A stretch of 64,000 bases of DNA from Deinococcus aquaticus. GTDB lineage: Bacteria; Deinococcota; Deinococci; Deinococcales; Deinococcaceae. Each line of letters starts with the position of its first letter. The first letter of the stretch is position 1. Positions 48,736 through 57,386 of the stretch are shown in pieces. The notes under the pieces were generated by a model. The model was not told the DNA's origin. It did no database searches and saw only the letters and a program-made list of their open reading frames with translations. The stretch spans positions 1,376,501 to 1,440,500 of the forward strand of contig NZ_CP115165.1 in the NCBI RefSeq assembly GCF_028622095.1, read 5' to 3'. The translations under genes and the position numbers were made by a program.

Positions 48736-48770
48736 CGCCGCCCCCGAGTGATCCGGGGGCGGCGATTTCT
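48736..48770 (+). terminator. Intrinsic terminator after the DUF4384 gene
   Basis: Perfect 11-bp stem CGCCGCCCCCG / CGGGGGCGGCG (48736-48746, 48754-48764), then ATTTCT. Confidence 0.75.
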
Positions 48771-48776
48771 GGGCGG

Positions 48777-49622
48777 TCAGCTGTTGGGCCAGTAAGGCCA
48801 CGCGACCTCGGCGGCGGGCGCATCCGGGTCGGCCTGATCCCAGTCGTAGGGGTAGACCTCCCGGCAGATCAGGTCGCTGCAAGTGCCGTGCGCGCCGGCG
48901 TACGCGGCAGTCACGTCGAAGGCTTCCAGGATGGCGGGGAACTCGAACTGACGTTTCGTGACCGTCACGTACGCCTCGTGATGCGCCTCCTCCTCCCGCA
49001 GCGTGATCCCGGCCGTGGGCGTCAGGGTGCCGGTGTAGGGCACGCAGACTTCGACGGGACCGTCGCTGTCGGCGGTCACCGCGCCGTGGTAGATCACGAA
49101 GGGCGGTCCGGCAATCGCGGCGCCCTGCGCGGGAATGAACTCGATCAGACGCTTGATGCTGGGCGGCAGGAATCCGTCCAGGTCCGGCTGGTAGACGCGC
49201 CGCTGGATGGTGGCGATCAGTCGGGTGGGCAGGTCGCGGGTGTGCACGGTGAACGTCTGGGTCATGGTGTCTCCTTCGAGGGTGTTCAGGACGTAGTCGG
49301 CGAGGGCGCGGTGGGCGCGGTGCTGCTGCTCGGCACTGGCCCAGTACCGGCGGATCAGGGCCGGTCGTTCGCTGGGGGCCGCCTGCAGCACGGTGCGGAT
49401 GGCGCTCAGGGGCATGTTCAGTTGCCGCAGCAGGCCGATCAGCCGGGCCGCGTCCAGTTGCGCGGGCGCGTAGTAGCGGTACCCGGTGTGAGCGTCCACG
49501 TGCGTGGGCGGCAGGAGGCCCAGGTCGTCGTACAGCCGCAGGGCCTTGGAACTCAGGCGGGTCGCCTGCGCGAACGCACCGATGGTCATGAGGGACGTGG
49601 GGGGTGAGGGCAGGTCAGTCAT
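48777..49622 (-). CDS. MerR-family regulator with GyrI-like effector domain
   Basis: A 281-residue transcription regulator of the BmrR type. The N-terminal MerR helix-turn-helix (about 12-80) has MTIGAFAQATRLSSKALRLY and YRYYAPAQLDAARLIGLLRQ. A linker helix follows. The GyrI/AraC-effector-binding-like domain (about 120-281) begins TFTVHTRDLPTRLIATIQRR and contains a conserved central EVCVPYTGTL. Such proteins sense cationic drugs or metabolites. It is divergent from the ugpQ-type gene with 114 nt between them. Whether it controls that gene or itself is unknown. ATG 49589 is an alternative start. Confidence 0.88.
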   Translation of the reverse strand: MTDLPSPPTSLMTIGAFAQATRLSSKALRLYDDLGLLPPTHVDAHTGYRYYAPAQLDAARLIGLLRQLNMPLSAIRTVLQAAPSERPALIRRYWASAEQQHRAHRALADYVLNTLEGDTMTQTFTVHTRDLPTRLIATIQRRVYQPDLDGFLPPSIKRLIEFIPAQGAAIAGPPFVIYHGAVTADSDGPVEVCVPYTGTLTPTAGITLREEEAHHEAYVTVTKRQFEFPAILEAFDVTAAYAGAHGTCSDLICREVYPYDWDQADPDAPAAEVAWPYWPNS

Positions 49623-49723
49623 AAGGGCAGTTCGGTCATGGGCGGGCCTCCGGAGGTGAGTCCAGCTTGAGCCCTGCCCCTGGGGAAAGGTCAAGGGGAG
49701 AGGCGCCCCTGACGCTGAGCGGG

Positions 49724-49729
49724 TAGCCT
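49724..49729 (+). promoter_or_regulatory. Leaderless-type -10 box, ugpQ-type gene
   Basis: TAGCCT lies 7 nt before ATG 49737. Confidence 0.5.
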
Positions 49730-49736
49730 GCGGGGT

Positions 49737-50417
49737 ATGAAGCCGCTTCTGCTGGGTCACCGTGGCACGCCCCGACTGCATACCGAGAACACCCTGGTGG
49801 GGTTTCAGGCGGCGATGGACGCCGGGCTGGACGGCGTGGAACTGGATGTGCGCCGCCTGATGGACGGCACGCTGGTCATTCATCACGATCCGGCCCTGAA
49901 GGGGGGCGGGTCGCTGCCCGAGATGAGCGCCGCCGATCTGCCCGCGCACGTGCCGACGCTGGACGCCGCACTGGCCTGGGCGGCAGACACGGGGGCGTTC
50001 GTGAACGTGGAGATCAAGTTCGAGGGTGCCCGCCCGGATGACCGGGTGCACCGCACGCTGGACGCCATTCGCGCGCACGGCCTGTCGCGGCGGGTGATCG
50101 TCAGTTCGTTCAGTCCGCTGGTGCTGGACGCGGCCCGGCATCACGCGCCGGAGATTGAGCGCGGCTTCCTGTTTCACCGGGCGTACCGGGTAGGCGCGCT
50201 GGACCTCGTGCCGCTGGTGATGCGGCGCGTGCAGGGGGCCGCGCTGCACCCCATGCATCCGCTGATCGATGACGCCCTGATGGCTCAGGCCCGCGCCCAC
50301 GGCTGGCGCGTGAACACCTGGACCGTGAATGACGCCGCGCAGGTGGCCCGCCTGAAGGCGCTGGGCGTGGACACCCTGATCGGCGACCTGCCGGACGTGC
50401 TGCTCACCGCCCGCTGA
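49737..50417 (+). CDS. ugpQ: Glycerophosphodiester phosphodiesterase
   Basis: A 226-residue cytoplasmic GDPD-family enzyme that cleaves glycerophosphodiesters to glycerol-3-phosphate and an alcohol. Catalytic His and Glu sites are visible: LLGHRGTPRLHTENTLVGFQ, GVELDVRRLMDGTLVIHHDP, VNVEIKFEG and WTVNDAAQVARLKALGVDTL. There is no signal peptide, as for UgpQ. An Ugp-type importer begins 1 kb downstream, which fits intracellular breakdown of imported phosphodiesters. Confidence 0.92.
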   Translation: MKPLLLGHRGTPRLHTENTLVGFQAAMDAGLDGVELDVRRLMDGTLVIHHDPALKGGGSLPEMSAADLPAHVPTLDAALAWAADTGAFVNVEIKFEGARPDDRVHRTLDAIRAHGLSRRVIVSSFSPLVLDAARHHAPEIERGFLFHRAYRVGALDLVPLVMRRVQGAALHPMHPLIDDALMAQARAHGWRVNTWTVNDAAQVARLKALGVDTLIGDLPDVLLTAR

Positions 50418-50487
50418 AGAGGGGAGTGGAAGAGGGTTGTTGGTAGCCTTGACATGTCCGGGGGCACCGCGCACACGCTGTTGACCA

Positions 50488-51336
50488 TCAGCCATCAGCC
50501 ATCAGCCAGTCCTGCTGGTAGTGCTGCGCGAAGTCCTCGATGGTGTGGCCGGTGCTGCCGGTCAGGGTGTGCAGGTCCGTGGTGGTGGGGGCCGTGTCGT
50601 CCGCGCGGATGGGCGGGTAGATGGAGGCGATGCCGCGCGCTTCCTCCTCGTCGCTCTCGCCGGTGGAGACCAGGAAGTCCACGAAGCCGTCGTCGTCGAC
50701 GGGACGGTACGTGATGGTGTGGCCCAGGGCGCTGCTCAGGGCGGCGGCAACGGCGTGCCGGTCGGTGGAGTGCGGGCCGGTCAGGTCGTACTCGCGGGCG
50801 TCGTGGCCGGGCTGGGTGAGGACGATCACGGCGGCGGCGGCGATGTCGCGCGTGTCGATGAAGCTGGTCCGGTGATCCCCGGCGGGTTCCGCGAACTCGT
50901 GGCGGTCGCGGACGCCGCGCCGGAACATCTGGTTGTAGTTCTGCATGAACCAGTTGGGGCGCAGGACCGTCCAGTTCAGGCCGCTGGCGCGCACGGCGTC
51001 CTCGGCCTCGCCCAGCGGGTTGTCGCCCTGCTCGGCACCGAACCCGGATTGCAGGACGACGCGCTCCACGCCCGCTTCCTTCATGACACTCAGGGCGCGG
51101 GCCAGGGTCTCTGTGTCCACGGTTTCCGGGACAATCAGGTACACGCCCTGCGCGCCAGTGGCGGCCTCGCGGACGCTGGCCTCGTCACCGAAGTCGAAGT
51201 GCACGGCGTGCGCGCCGGGCGGGAACGACGCCCCCTGTGGGTGGCGGGTGCCTGCGCGGACCTGCTGTCCGGCGCTCAGAAGCTGGGGCACGAGTTCGCG
51301 CCCGACGTTTCCAGTGGCGGCAGTGACGAGAATCAT
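50488..51336 (-). CDS. NmrA-like NAD(P)-binding oxidoreductase
   Basis: A 282-residue atypical short-chain dehydrogenase of the NmrA/YtfG kind. It begins MILVTAATGNVGRELVPQLL (nucleotide-binding GxxGxxG), with AGTRHPQGASFPPG as the site that would read NADP, VLQSGFGAEQGDNPLGEAED and LRPNWFMQNYNQMFRR. Enzymatic quinone reduction and redox sensing are both known in the family. TACAGT is 6 nt before the ATG. A triple ATCAGCC direct repeat covers its stop codon. Confidence 0.88.
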   Translation of the reverse strand: MILVTAATGNVGRELVPQLLSAGQQVRAGTRHPQGASFPPGAHAVHFDFGDEASVREAATGAQGVYLIVPETVDTETLARALSVMKEAGVERVVLQSGFGAEQGDNPLGEAEDAVRASGLNWTVLRPNWFMQNYNQMFRRGVRDRHEFAEPAGDHRTSFIDTRDIAAAAVIVLTQPGHDAREYDLTGPHSTDRHAVAAALSSALGHTITYRPVDDDGFVDFLVSTGESDEEEARGIASIYPPIRADDTAPTTTDLHTLTGSTGHTIEDFAQHYQQDWLMADG

Positions 51337-51342
51337 GACCTG

Positions 51343-51348
51343 ACTGTA
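51343..51348 (-). promoter_or_regulatory. Leaderless-type -10 box, NmrA-like gene
   Basis: TACAGT lies 6 nt before ATG 51336. Confidence 0.5.
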
Positions 51349-51425
51349 GGTGCCGGGGACTGTCAACCTGGAGTCCGGGTGCCAGTGTGAAGGAACGCTC
51401 TGGGGGTTCTGCGGCTCACAATTGC

Positions 51426-51457
51426 TTGACAGCGCCCTGATGCGAGGAGCCTACTTT
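51426..51457 (+). promoter_or_regulatory. Promoter of the ugp operon
   Basis: TTGACA at 51426-51431 and TACTTT at 51452-51457, the latter 7 nt before ATG 51465. The 20-nt spacer is long, so the -35 match may be partly chance; the -10 placement suits a leaderless mRNA. Confidence 0.5.
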
Positions 51458-51464
51458 AATTCTC

Positions 51465-52763
51465 ATGAACCGAATACTGCTGACGGCAGCCCTGCTGGGC
51501 TTGACGAACGCTTCTCTGGCTTCCGCGCAGACCACCGTGGAATTCTGGCATTCCTTCGGGGACGCCAAACGCAGCGGCTGGATTCAGGCCCGCGCGGACG
51601 AGTACAACAAGACGCACAGCGGCGTGAAGGTCGTCCCCAGTTACAAGGGCAGCTACAACGACAGCCTGCAGGCGACCATCCTCGCCGCGCGGCAGGGTAA
51701 GGCCCCGGCACTCGTGCAGATCTTCGAGGTCGGCAGTCAGCTGGCGCTGGACAGCGGCGCGTTCCAGCCGGTCAGCAGTGTCAAGAACGTCGATTTCAGC
51801 GATTACATCAAGCCCGTCATCAACTACTACACCATCGGCGGGAAGGTGAACAGCCTGCCGTTCAACTCCAGCAGCCCGGTCCTGTACTTCAACCAGGACC
51901 TGATGAAGAAAGCGGGCCTGAACCCCAAGCAGCCGCCCACCACGTACGGCGGACTGATCAAGGCCTGCCAGAAGATCGAGGCGGCCAACCTGGACACCAC
52001 CTGCTTCGGCATGAGCCTGAACGGCTGGTTCATCGAGCAGTGGATGGCGCAGCAGGGCGCGCCGCTCCTGAACAACGGCAACGGCCGCCAGGGCCGCGCG
52101 ACCGCCACGAACCTCGACAGTAAAGCCGCGAAGAACATCTTCACGTTCTTCAAGACCATGCAGGACCGCAAGTACTACACCTACACCGGCAAACTGGAAG
52201 ACTGGGACGGCAGCGACGCCATCTTCACGAACCAGAAGTCCGTGTTCCACATCACGTCCACCGCCGACATCGGCAACATCCGCGACGCCGCGAAGAAAGC
52301 CGGCTTCAGCGTTGGCGTGGGCGTTCTGCCCATCGCGGACGGCAGCAAACGCAACGGCGTGGTGATCGGCGGGGCCAGCCTGTGGATCAGCAAGGGAATC
52401 AGCAAACCCCAGGCGGAAGGCGCGCTGGACTTCGCGCTGTACATGACGAACACGCAGAACATGGCCGAGTGGCACAAACTGACCGGGTACTACCCCGTGC
52501 GTCAGAGCAGCATCGAGCTGCTGCGCAAGCAGGGCTGGTTCACGCAGACGCCCCTGCAACTCGTGGCGTTCAACCAGCTGACCCGCACCGTGCCCAGCGC
52601 CGCCACCGCCGGTGGCCTGAACGGCGCGGCCATCCAGACCCGCAAGATCATGGAAGAAGGCGTGCAGAAAGTCCTGGGCGGGCAGAACGTGGACGCCGCG
52701 CTGAAGGAAACCAAGGCCCGCGCCGACGCCGCCCTGGCCGAGTACAACGCGAACTTCAAGTAA
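51465..52763 (+). CDS. ugpB: Sugar-phosphate ABC transporter, substrate-binding protein
   Basis: A 432-residue secreted binding protein of the UgpB group (glycerol-3-phosphate / glycerophosphodiesters). Signal peptide MNRILLTAALLGLTNASLASAQ. The mature start TTVEFWHSFGDAKRSGWIQA is typical, with ALVQIFEVGSQLALDSGAFQ, NSLPFNSSSPVLYFNQDLMK and GVGVLPIADGSKRNGVVIGG. The closeness to GDPD enzymes supports a phosphodiester ligand. The last base of its TAA starts a family III repeat. Expression is likely higher than that of the permease genes, given the hairpins between them. Confidence 0.88.
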   Translation: MNRILLTAALLGLTNASLASAQTTVEFWHSFGDAKRSGWIQARADEYNKTHSGVKVVPSYKGSYNDSLQATILAARQGKAPALVQIFEVGSQLALDSGAFQPVSSVKNVDFSDYIKPVINYYTIGGKVNSLPFNSSSPVLYFNQDLMKKAGLNPKQPPTTYGGLIKACQKIEAANLDTTCFGMSLNGWFIEQWMAQQGAPLLNNGNGRQGRATATNLDSKAAKNIFTFFKTMQDRKYYTYTGKLEDWDGSDAIFTNQKSVFHITSTADIGNIRDAAKKAGFSVGVGVLPIADGSKRNGVVIGGASLWISKGISKPQAEGALDFALYMTNTQNMAEWHKLTGYYPVRQSSIELLRKQGWFTQTPLQLVAFNQLTRTVPSAATAGGLNGAAIQTRKIMEEGVQKVLGGQNVDAALKETKARADAALAEYNANFK

Positions 52764-52897
52764 TACGGACTCCGATTGAATGGCTTGCAAAGCCGTTCAA
52801 TCCGAGTGGACGCGAGTAGGAGCAAAGAGGATTCCGGGCGTGGAGTTGGCAACCCGGTGCATGGGCGGGTTGTTAACGAAACAGACGGAATCCGTAT
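52763..52897 (+). repeat. Family III structured repeat, copy 3
   Basis: Ends ATACGGACTCCG and CGGAATCCGTAT, hairpin arms TTGAATGGCTT / AAGCCGTTCAA, and second hairpin GTTGGCAACCCGG / CGGGTTGTTAAC. It starts on the last A of the ugpB TAA and lies inside the ugp operon. Confidence 0.9.
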
Positions 52898-52961
52898 AAG
52901 CGCCGGACCTGTCAGGATCACGCCGTCACCGTGCGCTGACCCCAACCGTCCTGCCCGCCGC

Positions 52962-52996
52962 GCGGCCCGCTCCCTCCCTGACGGAGGGTGGGCCGC
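52962..52996 (+). other. Strong intercistronic hairpin between ugpB and ugpA
   Basis: GCGGCCCGCTCCCTCC (52962-52977) pairs with GGAGGGTGGGCCGC (52983-52996). No T-run follows. It probably protects the ugpB message or attenuates ugpA transcription. Confidence 0.6.
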
Positions 52997-53051
52997 CCGC
53001 GTCATTCCAGCCCCTGTGTTCCGGCTGCACCCTTTCCTGGAGGTACCCCGC

Positions 53052-53090
53052 ATGACCGCCCTCTCCGACCCCCCCGTCCGCCCATGCTGA
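53052..53090 (+). CDS. 12-codon leader or broken N-terminus of ugpA
   Basis: ATG 53052, with GGAGG at 53039-53043, opens a 12-residue frame (MTALSDPPVRPC) that stops at 53088-53090, overlapping the ATG of ugpA. It contains a run of seven C (53069-53075). One extra C would fuse it in frame to ugpA. It is therefore either a coupling leader peptide or the remains of the true ugpA start. Confidence 0.5.
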   Translation: MTALSDPPVRPC

Positions 53091-54022
53091 GCCCTGGCCG
53101 CGCCCGCCCCACCCCGGACGCCGGGGAGAACGCCGTGTTCCGGGGCCGCGCCCTGCCGTGGGTGTTCCTGCTGCCCAGCCTGCTGATCCTGGCGGTGTTC
53201 ATCTACCTGCCGGCCCTGCAGACGCTCAGGCTGGCCGCGTACCGCGCGAACGTGATCCTGGGCACCGAGCAGTTCGTGGGCCTCGCCAATTTCGCCGAGT
53301 TGCTGTCCAGCCCCGCGTACCGGCAGGTGGCGCTCCAGACGCTGGTGTTCACGGTCCTGACCGTCACGTTCGGGCTGCTGCTGTCCCTGGGACTGGCGTG
53401 GCTGGCCAGTCGTCCCGTGCGCGGCGCGAGTACGTACCGCCTGCTGCTGATCTACCCCTACGCCCTGAGCCCCGCCATTGCCGGAACGCTGTGGCTGTTC
53501 CTGTTCAACCCGGAGATCGGCGTGGTGAACGCCCTGCTGGGCGAACTGTTCGGCGTGCGCCCCCGCTGGCTGGACACGCCCGTCCTGGCGTTCGGGCTGG
53601 TCACGCTGGCCGCCATCTGGAAGGGACTGGCGTACAACATCGTGTTCTACCTGGCCAGCATTCAGAACCTGCCGGGCGACGTGATGGAAGCCGCCGAGAT
53701 CGACGGCGCGACCCCCGCGCAGGTGTTCTGGCGCGTGGCGTTCCCGCTGCTGAGCCCCATCACGTTCTTCCTGGTGTTCACGAACATCATCGCGGCGCTG
53801 TTCGACTCGTTCGCCCTGACGGACATCCTCACGCGCGGCGGGCCGTACACCGGGAATGCCGGGGCGACCACGTTCCTGGTGTACCAGCTGTACCAGGACG
53901 GCTTCGTGAACTTCAAGACCGGCGCGGCCGCCGCGCAGGCCGCCCTGATGCTGGCGCTGGTGGCGTTCGTCACCTGGATGCAGTTCCGGCTGGGCGAGAG
54001 GCGGGTGCACTATGGCAGTTAA
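53084..54022 (+). CDS. ugpA: ABC transporter permease, UgpA type
   Basis: A 312-residue inner-membrane permease with six hydrophobic helices. PWVFLLPSLLILAVFIYLPA is helix 1. The EAA loop contacting the ATPase is DVMEAAEIDGATPAQVFWRV followed by AFPLLSP. ATG 53084 has no Shine-Dalgarno, while the out-of-frame ATG 53052 has one (see the leader entry). It overlaps ugpE by 11 nt. No ATPase gene follows, so a shared UgpC/MsmK-type ATPase encoded elsewhere is needed. Confidence 0.9.
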   Translation: MLSPGRARPTPDAGENAVFRGRALPWVFLLPSLLILAVFIYLPALQTLRLAAYRANVILGTEQFVGLANFAELLSSPAYRQVALQTLVFTVLTVTFGLLLSLGLAWLASRPVRGASTYRLLLIYPYALSPAIAGTLWLFLFNPEIGVVNALLGELFGVRPRWLDTPVLAFGLVTLAAIWKGLAYNIVFYLASIQNLPGDVMEAAEIDGATPAQVFWRVAFPLLSPITFFLVFTNIIAALFDSFALTDILTRGGPYTGNAGATTFLVYQLYQDGFVNFKTGAAAAQAALMLALVAFVTWMQFRLGERRVHYGS

Positions 54023-54887
54023 GCACCCGGCCGCGCCGCCCGCCCGCGCGGACCGCGCCGCCCCCCGCTCCCGCCGCGCGCGTGGCGTGTGGGTCACGCA
54101 CGCCGCGCTGATCCTGGCGATCCTGATCATCAGCGCGCCCCTGATCTTCGCGGTCATCAAGAGCACCCAGACGTCCAGCGTCGTCCTGAGCCCCAGCCTG
54201 CTGCCCGGCGGCGCGTTCCTTCAGAACCTCTCGGGCGTGTGGGAGGACGCGCACCTGGGCCGCTACATGCGCAACAGCCTCGTGGTGGCCGTGTGTGTCA
54301 CGGCCGGAAAGACCACCCTGGCCCTGCTGGCCGCGCTGGCATTCGTGTACTTCCGCTTTCCGCTGAAGGGCGCGGCGTTCACGCTGGTCCTGCTGTCCCT
54401 GATGCTGCCCACCGAGGTGCTGATCATCGCGCTGTTCGATCTGGTCAGCCGCGACCTGAAGTGGGCGAACACGTACGCCGCGATCATCGTGCCGTTCCTG
54501 GCCAGCGCGACCGGCACGTTCCTGTTCCGGCAGCACTTCCTGAGCATCCCTACCAGCCTCGCTGACGCCGCCCGTATCGACGGCTGCGGCCCGCTGCGGT
54601 ACCTGACGCACATCCTGATTCCCATGAGCACCAACACCATCGGCGCGCTGGCCGTCATTCAGTTCGTGTACGCCTGGGATCAGTACATCTGGCCGCTGGT
54701 GATCATGCAGCAGGACGACAAACAGGTCGTGCAGGTGGGCCTGCGCAAACTGATCGAGGTGGGCGGGCAGACCGACTGGGGCGCCGTGATGGCCGGCGCC
54801 GTCATCACGGCCCTGCCGCCCCTGATCGTGTTCACGGCCCTGCAGAAGCAGTTCAGCAGGGGTTTCGCGCTCACCGAGGACAAGTAG
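54012..54887 (+). CDS. ugpE: ABC transporter permease, UgpE type
   Basis: A 291-residue inner-membrane permease with six helices and the EAA loop PTSLADAARIDGCGPLRYLT followed by HILIPMS. A basic N-terminus (RADRAAPRSRRARG) precedes helix 1. It pairs with UgpA to form the channel for the substrate delivered by UgpB. A hairpin 42 nt after its stop ends the operon, so the following GDPD gene is probably separate. Confidence 0.9.
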   Translation: MAVKHPAAPPARADRAAPRSRRARGVWVTHAALILAILIISAPLIFAVIKSTQTSSVVLSPSLLPGGAFLQNLSGVWEDAHLGRYMRNSLVVAVCVTAGKTTLALLAALAFVYFRFPLKGAAFTLVLLSLMLPTEVLIIALFDLVSRDLKWANTYAAIIVPFLASATGTFLFRQHFLSIPTSLADAARIDGCGPLRYLTHILIPMSTNTIGALAVIQFVYAWDQYIWPLVIMQQDDKQVVQVGLRKLIEVGGQTDWGAVMAGAVITALPPLIVFTALQKQFSRGFALTEDK

Positions 54888-54928
54888 GCACTCGGGAGCC
54901 ACGCACCTCCCTGACTCCGGGCTGACCG

Positions 54929-54961
54929 GCCGCGCACGTTCCTCTGACGTGCGCGGCTTCA
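54929..54961 (+). terminator. Terminator of the ugp operon
   Basis: Perfect 11-bp stem GCCGCGCACGT / ACGTGCGCGGC (54929-54939, 54947-54957), then TTCAA. The U-tract is short. Confidence 0.6.
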
Positions 54962-54971
54962 ACTGACGGAT

Positions 54972-57230
54972 GTGAATCCCTCATTGACCGCTCGTACGTC
55001 CGTGAAAGCCCTCATGATCCGCCTGTCTGCTGCGCTGGCGCTGGGCGTGGGGTCCGCGCAGGCCGTCACGCTGGCCGGGTACGCGGAACTGCCCGCCGAT
55101 ACCTTCGCTGCCGGCCCCGCCAGTGGCGCGTGGAGTAACGGCCTGCGCGGCCAGCCCCGCTTTCAGGGGCAGCCGGTGCAGGGCTTCAGCGGCGTGCAGT
55201 TCGCGCCGGACGGCACCTACCTGTTCCTCAGCGACAACGGGTTCGGCGCGAAGAACAACAGCGCCGACGCCCTGCTGCGCCTGAACCGCCTGACCCTCAC
55301 CCCGAAGACCGCGCCCACGGGAACCGGGAAGGTGGAGGTGGGGGCGTTCATTCAACTGCGTGACCCGGAGCGGCGCGTGCCGTGGCAGATCGTGAACGAG
55401 GCCAGTCCGGAGCGCCTGCTGACCGGCGCGGACTTCGACCCGGAAGGCTTCGTGGTTGCGCCCGACGGGACCCTGTGGGTGGGCGACGAGTTCGGCCCGT
55501 ACCTGCTGCACTTCAGCGCGGACGGCGTGCTGCTGACCGCGCCCATGCCCACCCCAAACCTGCCGGGCCTGCCCACCCTGACCGGCCGGTCGCCCATCGT
55601 GATCGGGCACCGGGGCAGCAGCGGCACCCGCCCGGAACACACCCTGGAAGCGTACCGAGTGGCCATCGAGGCGGGCGCGGACTTCATCGAGCCGGATCTG
55701 GTCGTCACGAAAGACGGCGTGCTGGTCGCCCGGCACGAACCCGTCATGGTCATCCTGGATAAGGACGGCAAGGTCACGGAGGCCACCACCGACGTCGCCA
55801 CCCGCCCCGAATTCGCCGGGCGCGTGAAGACCAAGAACCTCGACGGGCAGGACGTCACGGGGTACTGGGTCGAGGATTTCACGCTGCCGGAACTCAAGAC
55901 CCTGCGCGCCGTGGAACGCCTCCCGGCGCTGCGCGGCCGCACCTTCGATGGGCAGTTCGAGGTGCCCACCCTGAGCGAGATCATCGCCCTGATCCGCGAC
56001 ACCGAAACCCGCACCGGCCGCCGGGTCGGTATCTACCCCGAAACGAAACACCCCACCTTCATGGCCGCGCAGGCCGGCGTGAACACCTCGCAACTGCTGA
56101 TCGACACCCTGAAGAAGGAGGGGTTCACGGACCCGGCGCGCGTGTTCATCCAGTCCTTCGAGACCACCAACCTGCGCGACCTGAACAGCACCATCATGCC
56201 CGCCGCCGGCGTGAAACTCCCGCTGGTGCAGTTGCTGGGCGGCCAGACCGGCGCGCCCTACGACCTGAGCGCCCGCAAGGACCCCCGCCAGAACGCCGAC
56301 CTGACCACCCCGGCCGGCCTGCGCGACATCGCCACGTACGCCAGCGGCATCGGCCCCAGCAAGGGCTGGATCATCGACGGTAAGGGGCAGACCACGGACT
56401 TCGTGACCCGCGCGCACGCCGCCGGGCTGCTCGTGCATCCGTACACCTTCCGGAACGAACCCACCTTCCTGCCCGCCCAGTACGCCAACAACCCCGAAGC
56501 CGAGATGCGGCAGGCCATTCAGGCGGGCGTGGACGGCCTGTTCACCGACTTCCCCGCCACCGGCGCGAAAGTGGTCGCCGAGTACGCCGCGCCCGAAGTC
56601 CGCAGCCCTCAGCACCCCGCCTTCACGCAGGGCGGCAGCAGCAGCGCCGCCACGCTGGGCAGCAGCGGCGGCTTCGAGGGCCTGACCCTCAGCCCCGACG
56701 GGAAGACCCTGTACGCCCTGCTGGAAAAAACCGTGGCTGGCGACGCGCCCGGCCAGCTGCGCCTGCACGCCATCGACCTCGCCACGCAGAAGTGGACCCT
56801 GACCGGCCGTTACCCGCTCGACGCGCCCGGCAACGCCATCGGGGACATCACGCCCGTGAACGCCTCGGAACTGATCGTCATCGAACGCGACGGTGGCAGC
56901 GGCGACGCCGCCCGCACCAAACGCCTCTACCGCGTCAGCCTGACCGACCGGAACACCGACGGCACCCTGAAAAAGACCCTGCTGGCCGACCTGCTGAACA
57001 TCGCCGACCCGCAGGGCCTGGCACCCAGCACGACCGGCGGCGTGTTCCGCTTCCCGTACGTGACCATCGAGAACGTCATCGTGCTCGACGCCACCACCGT
57101 CCTCGTCGCCAACGACAACAACTACCCCGGCACCGGCGGGCGCGGCGCGGCCATCAAGGACACCAACGAGTTCATCTGGCTGAAACTCGACGCGCCCCTG
57201 ACCCTCGCGCCCGGCGTCGGCCGCCGCTGA
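54972..57230 (+). CDS. Exported phytase-like propeller with an inserted GDPD domain
   Basis: A 752-residue secreted protein. A signal peptide lies near residues 15-31 (MIRLSAALALGVGSAQA); GTG 54972 or ATG 55014 may be the start. The esterase-like-phytase propeller begins GFSGVQFAPDGTYLFLSDNG and DPEGFVVAPDGTLWVGDEFG. It breaks off at about residue 205. A complete glycerophosphodiesterase follows (about 207-543): IGHRGSSGTRPEHTLEAYRV, FIEPDLVVTKDGVLVARHEP, GIYPETKHP, VDGLFTDFP. The propeller then resumes (GGFEGLTLSPDGKTLYALLE, DPQGLAPSTTGG). This is a domain nested in another. It would release glycerol phosphate from phosphodiesters outside the membrane for the upstream importer. Confidence 0.88.
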   Translation: MNPSLTARTSVKALMIRLSAALALGVGSAQAVTLAGYAELPADTFAAGPASGAWSNGLRGQPRFQGQPVQGFSGVQFAPDGTYLFLSDNGFGAKNNSADALLRLNRLTLTPKTAPTGTGKVEVGAFIQLRDPERRVPWQIVNEASPERLLTGADFDPEGFVVAPDGTLWVGDEFGPYLLHFSADGVLLTAPMPTPNLPGLPTLTGRSPIVIGHRGSSGTRPEHTLEAYRVAIEAGADFIEPDLVVTKDGVLVARHEPVMVILDKDGKVTEATTDVATRPEFAGRVKTKNLDGQDVTGYWVEDFTLPELKTLRAVERLPALRGRTFDGQFEVPTLSEIIALIRDTETRTGRRVGIYPETKHPTFMAAQAGVNTSQLLIDTLKKEGFTDPARVFIQSFETTNLRDLNSTIMPAAGVKLPLVQLLGGQTGAPYDLSARKDPRQNADLTTPAGLRDIATYASGIGPSKGWIIDGKGQTTDFVTRAHAAGLLVHPYTFRNEPTFLPAQYANNPEAEMRQAIQAGVDGLFTDFPATGAKVVAEYAAPEVRSPQHPAFTQGGSSSAATLGSSGGFEGLTLSPDGKTLYALLEKTVAGDAPGQLRLHAIDLATQKWTLTGRYPLDAPGNAIGDITPVNASELIVIERDGGSGDAARTKRLYRVSLTDRNTDGTLKKTLLADLLNIADPQGLAPSTTGGVFRFPYVTIENVIVLDATTVLVANDNNYPGTGGRGAAIKDTNEFIWLKLDAPLTLAPGVGRR

Positions 57231-57386
57231 TACGGACTCCGATTGAATGGCTTGCAGAGCCGCTGGGTCCGAGCGGACTCGCAGAGCTTCGCAGAAGAGC
57301 GAGAAGGAGAGAAAACGCCCCTCCGGGCGTGGAGTTGGCAACCCGGTGATGTTCCGGGTTGTCAGCGAAACAGACGGAATCCGTAT
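57230..57386 (+). repeat. Family III structured repeat, copy 4
   Basis: Ends ATACGGACTCCG and CGGAATCCGTAT. The right arm of the first hairpin is changed (TTGAATGGCTTGCAGAGCCG, then CTGGGTCC), and the spacer is about 20 nt longer. It begins on the last A of the TGA of the preceding gene. Confidence 0.88.

Noticed and set aside
50485..50507. Triple CCATCAG direct repeat as a CRISPR or regulatory array
   Set aside because: Only three 7-nt units without spacers, overlapping a stop codon; probably simple slippage.
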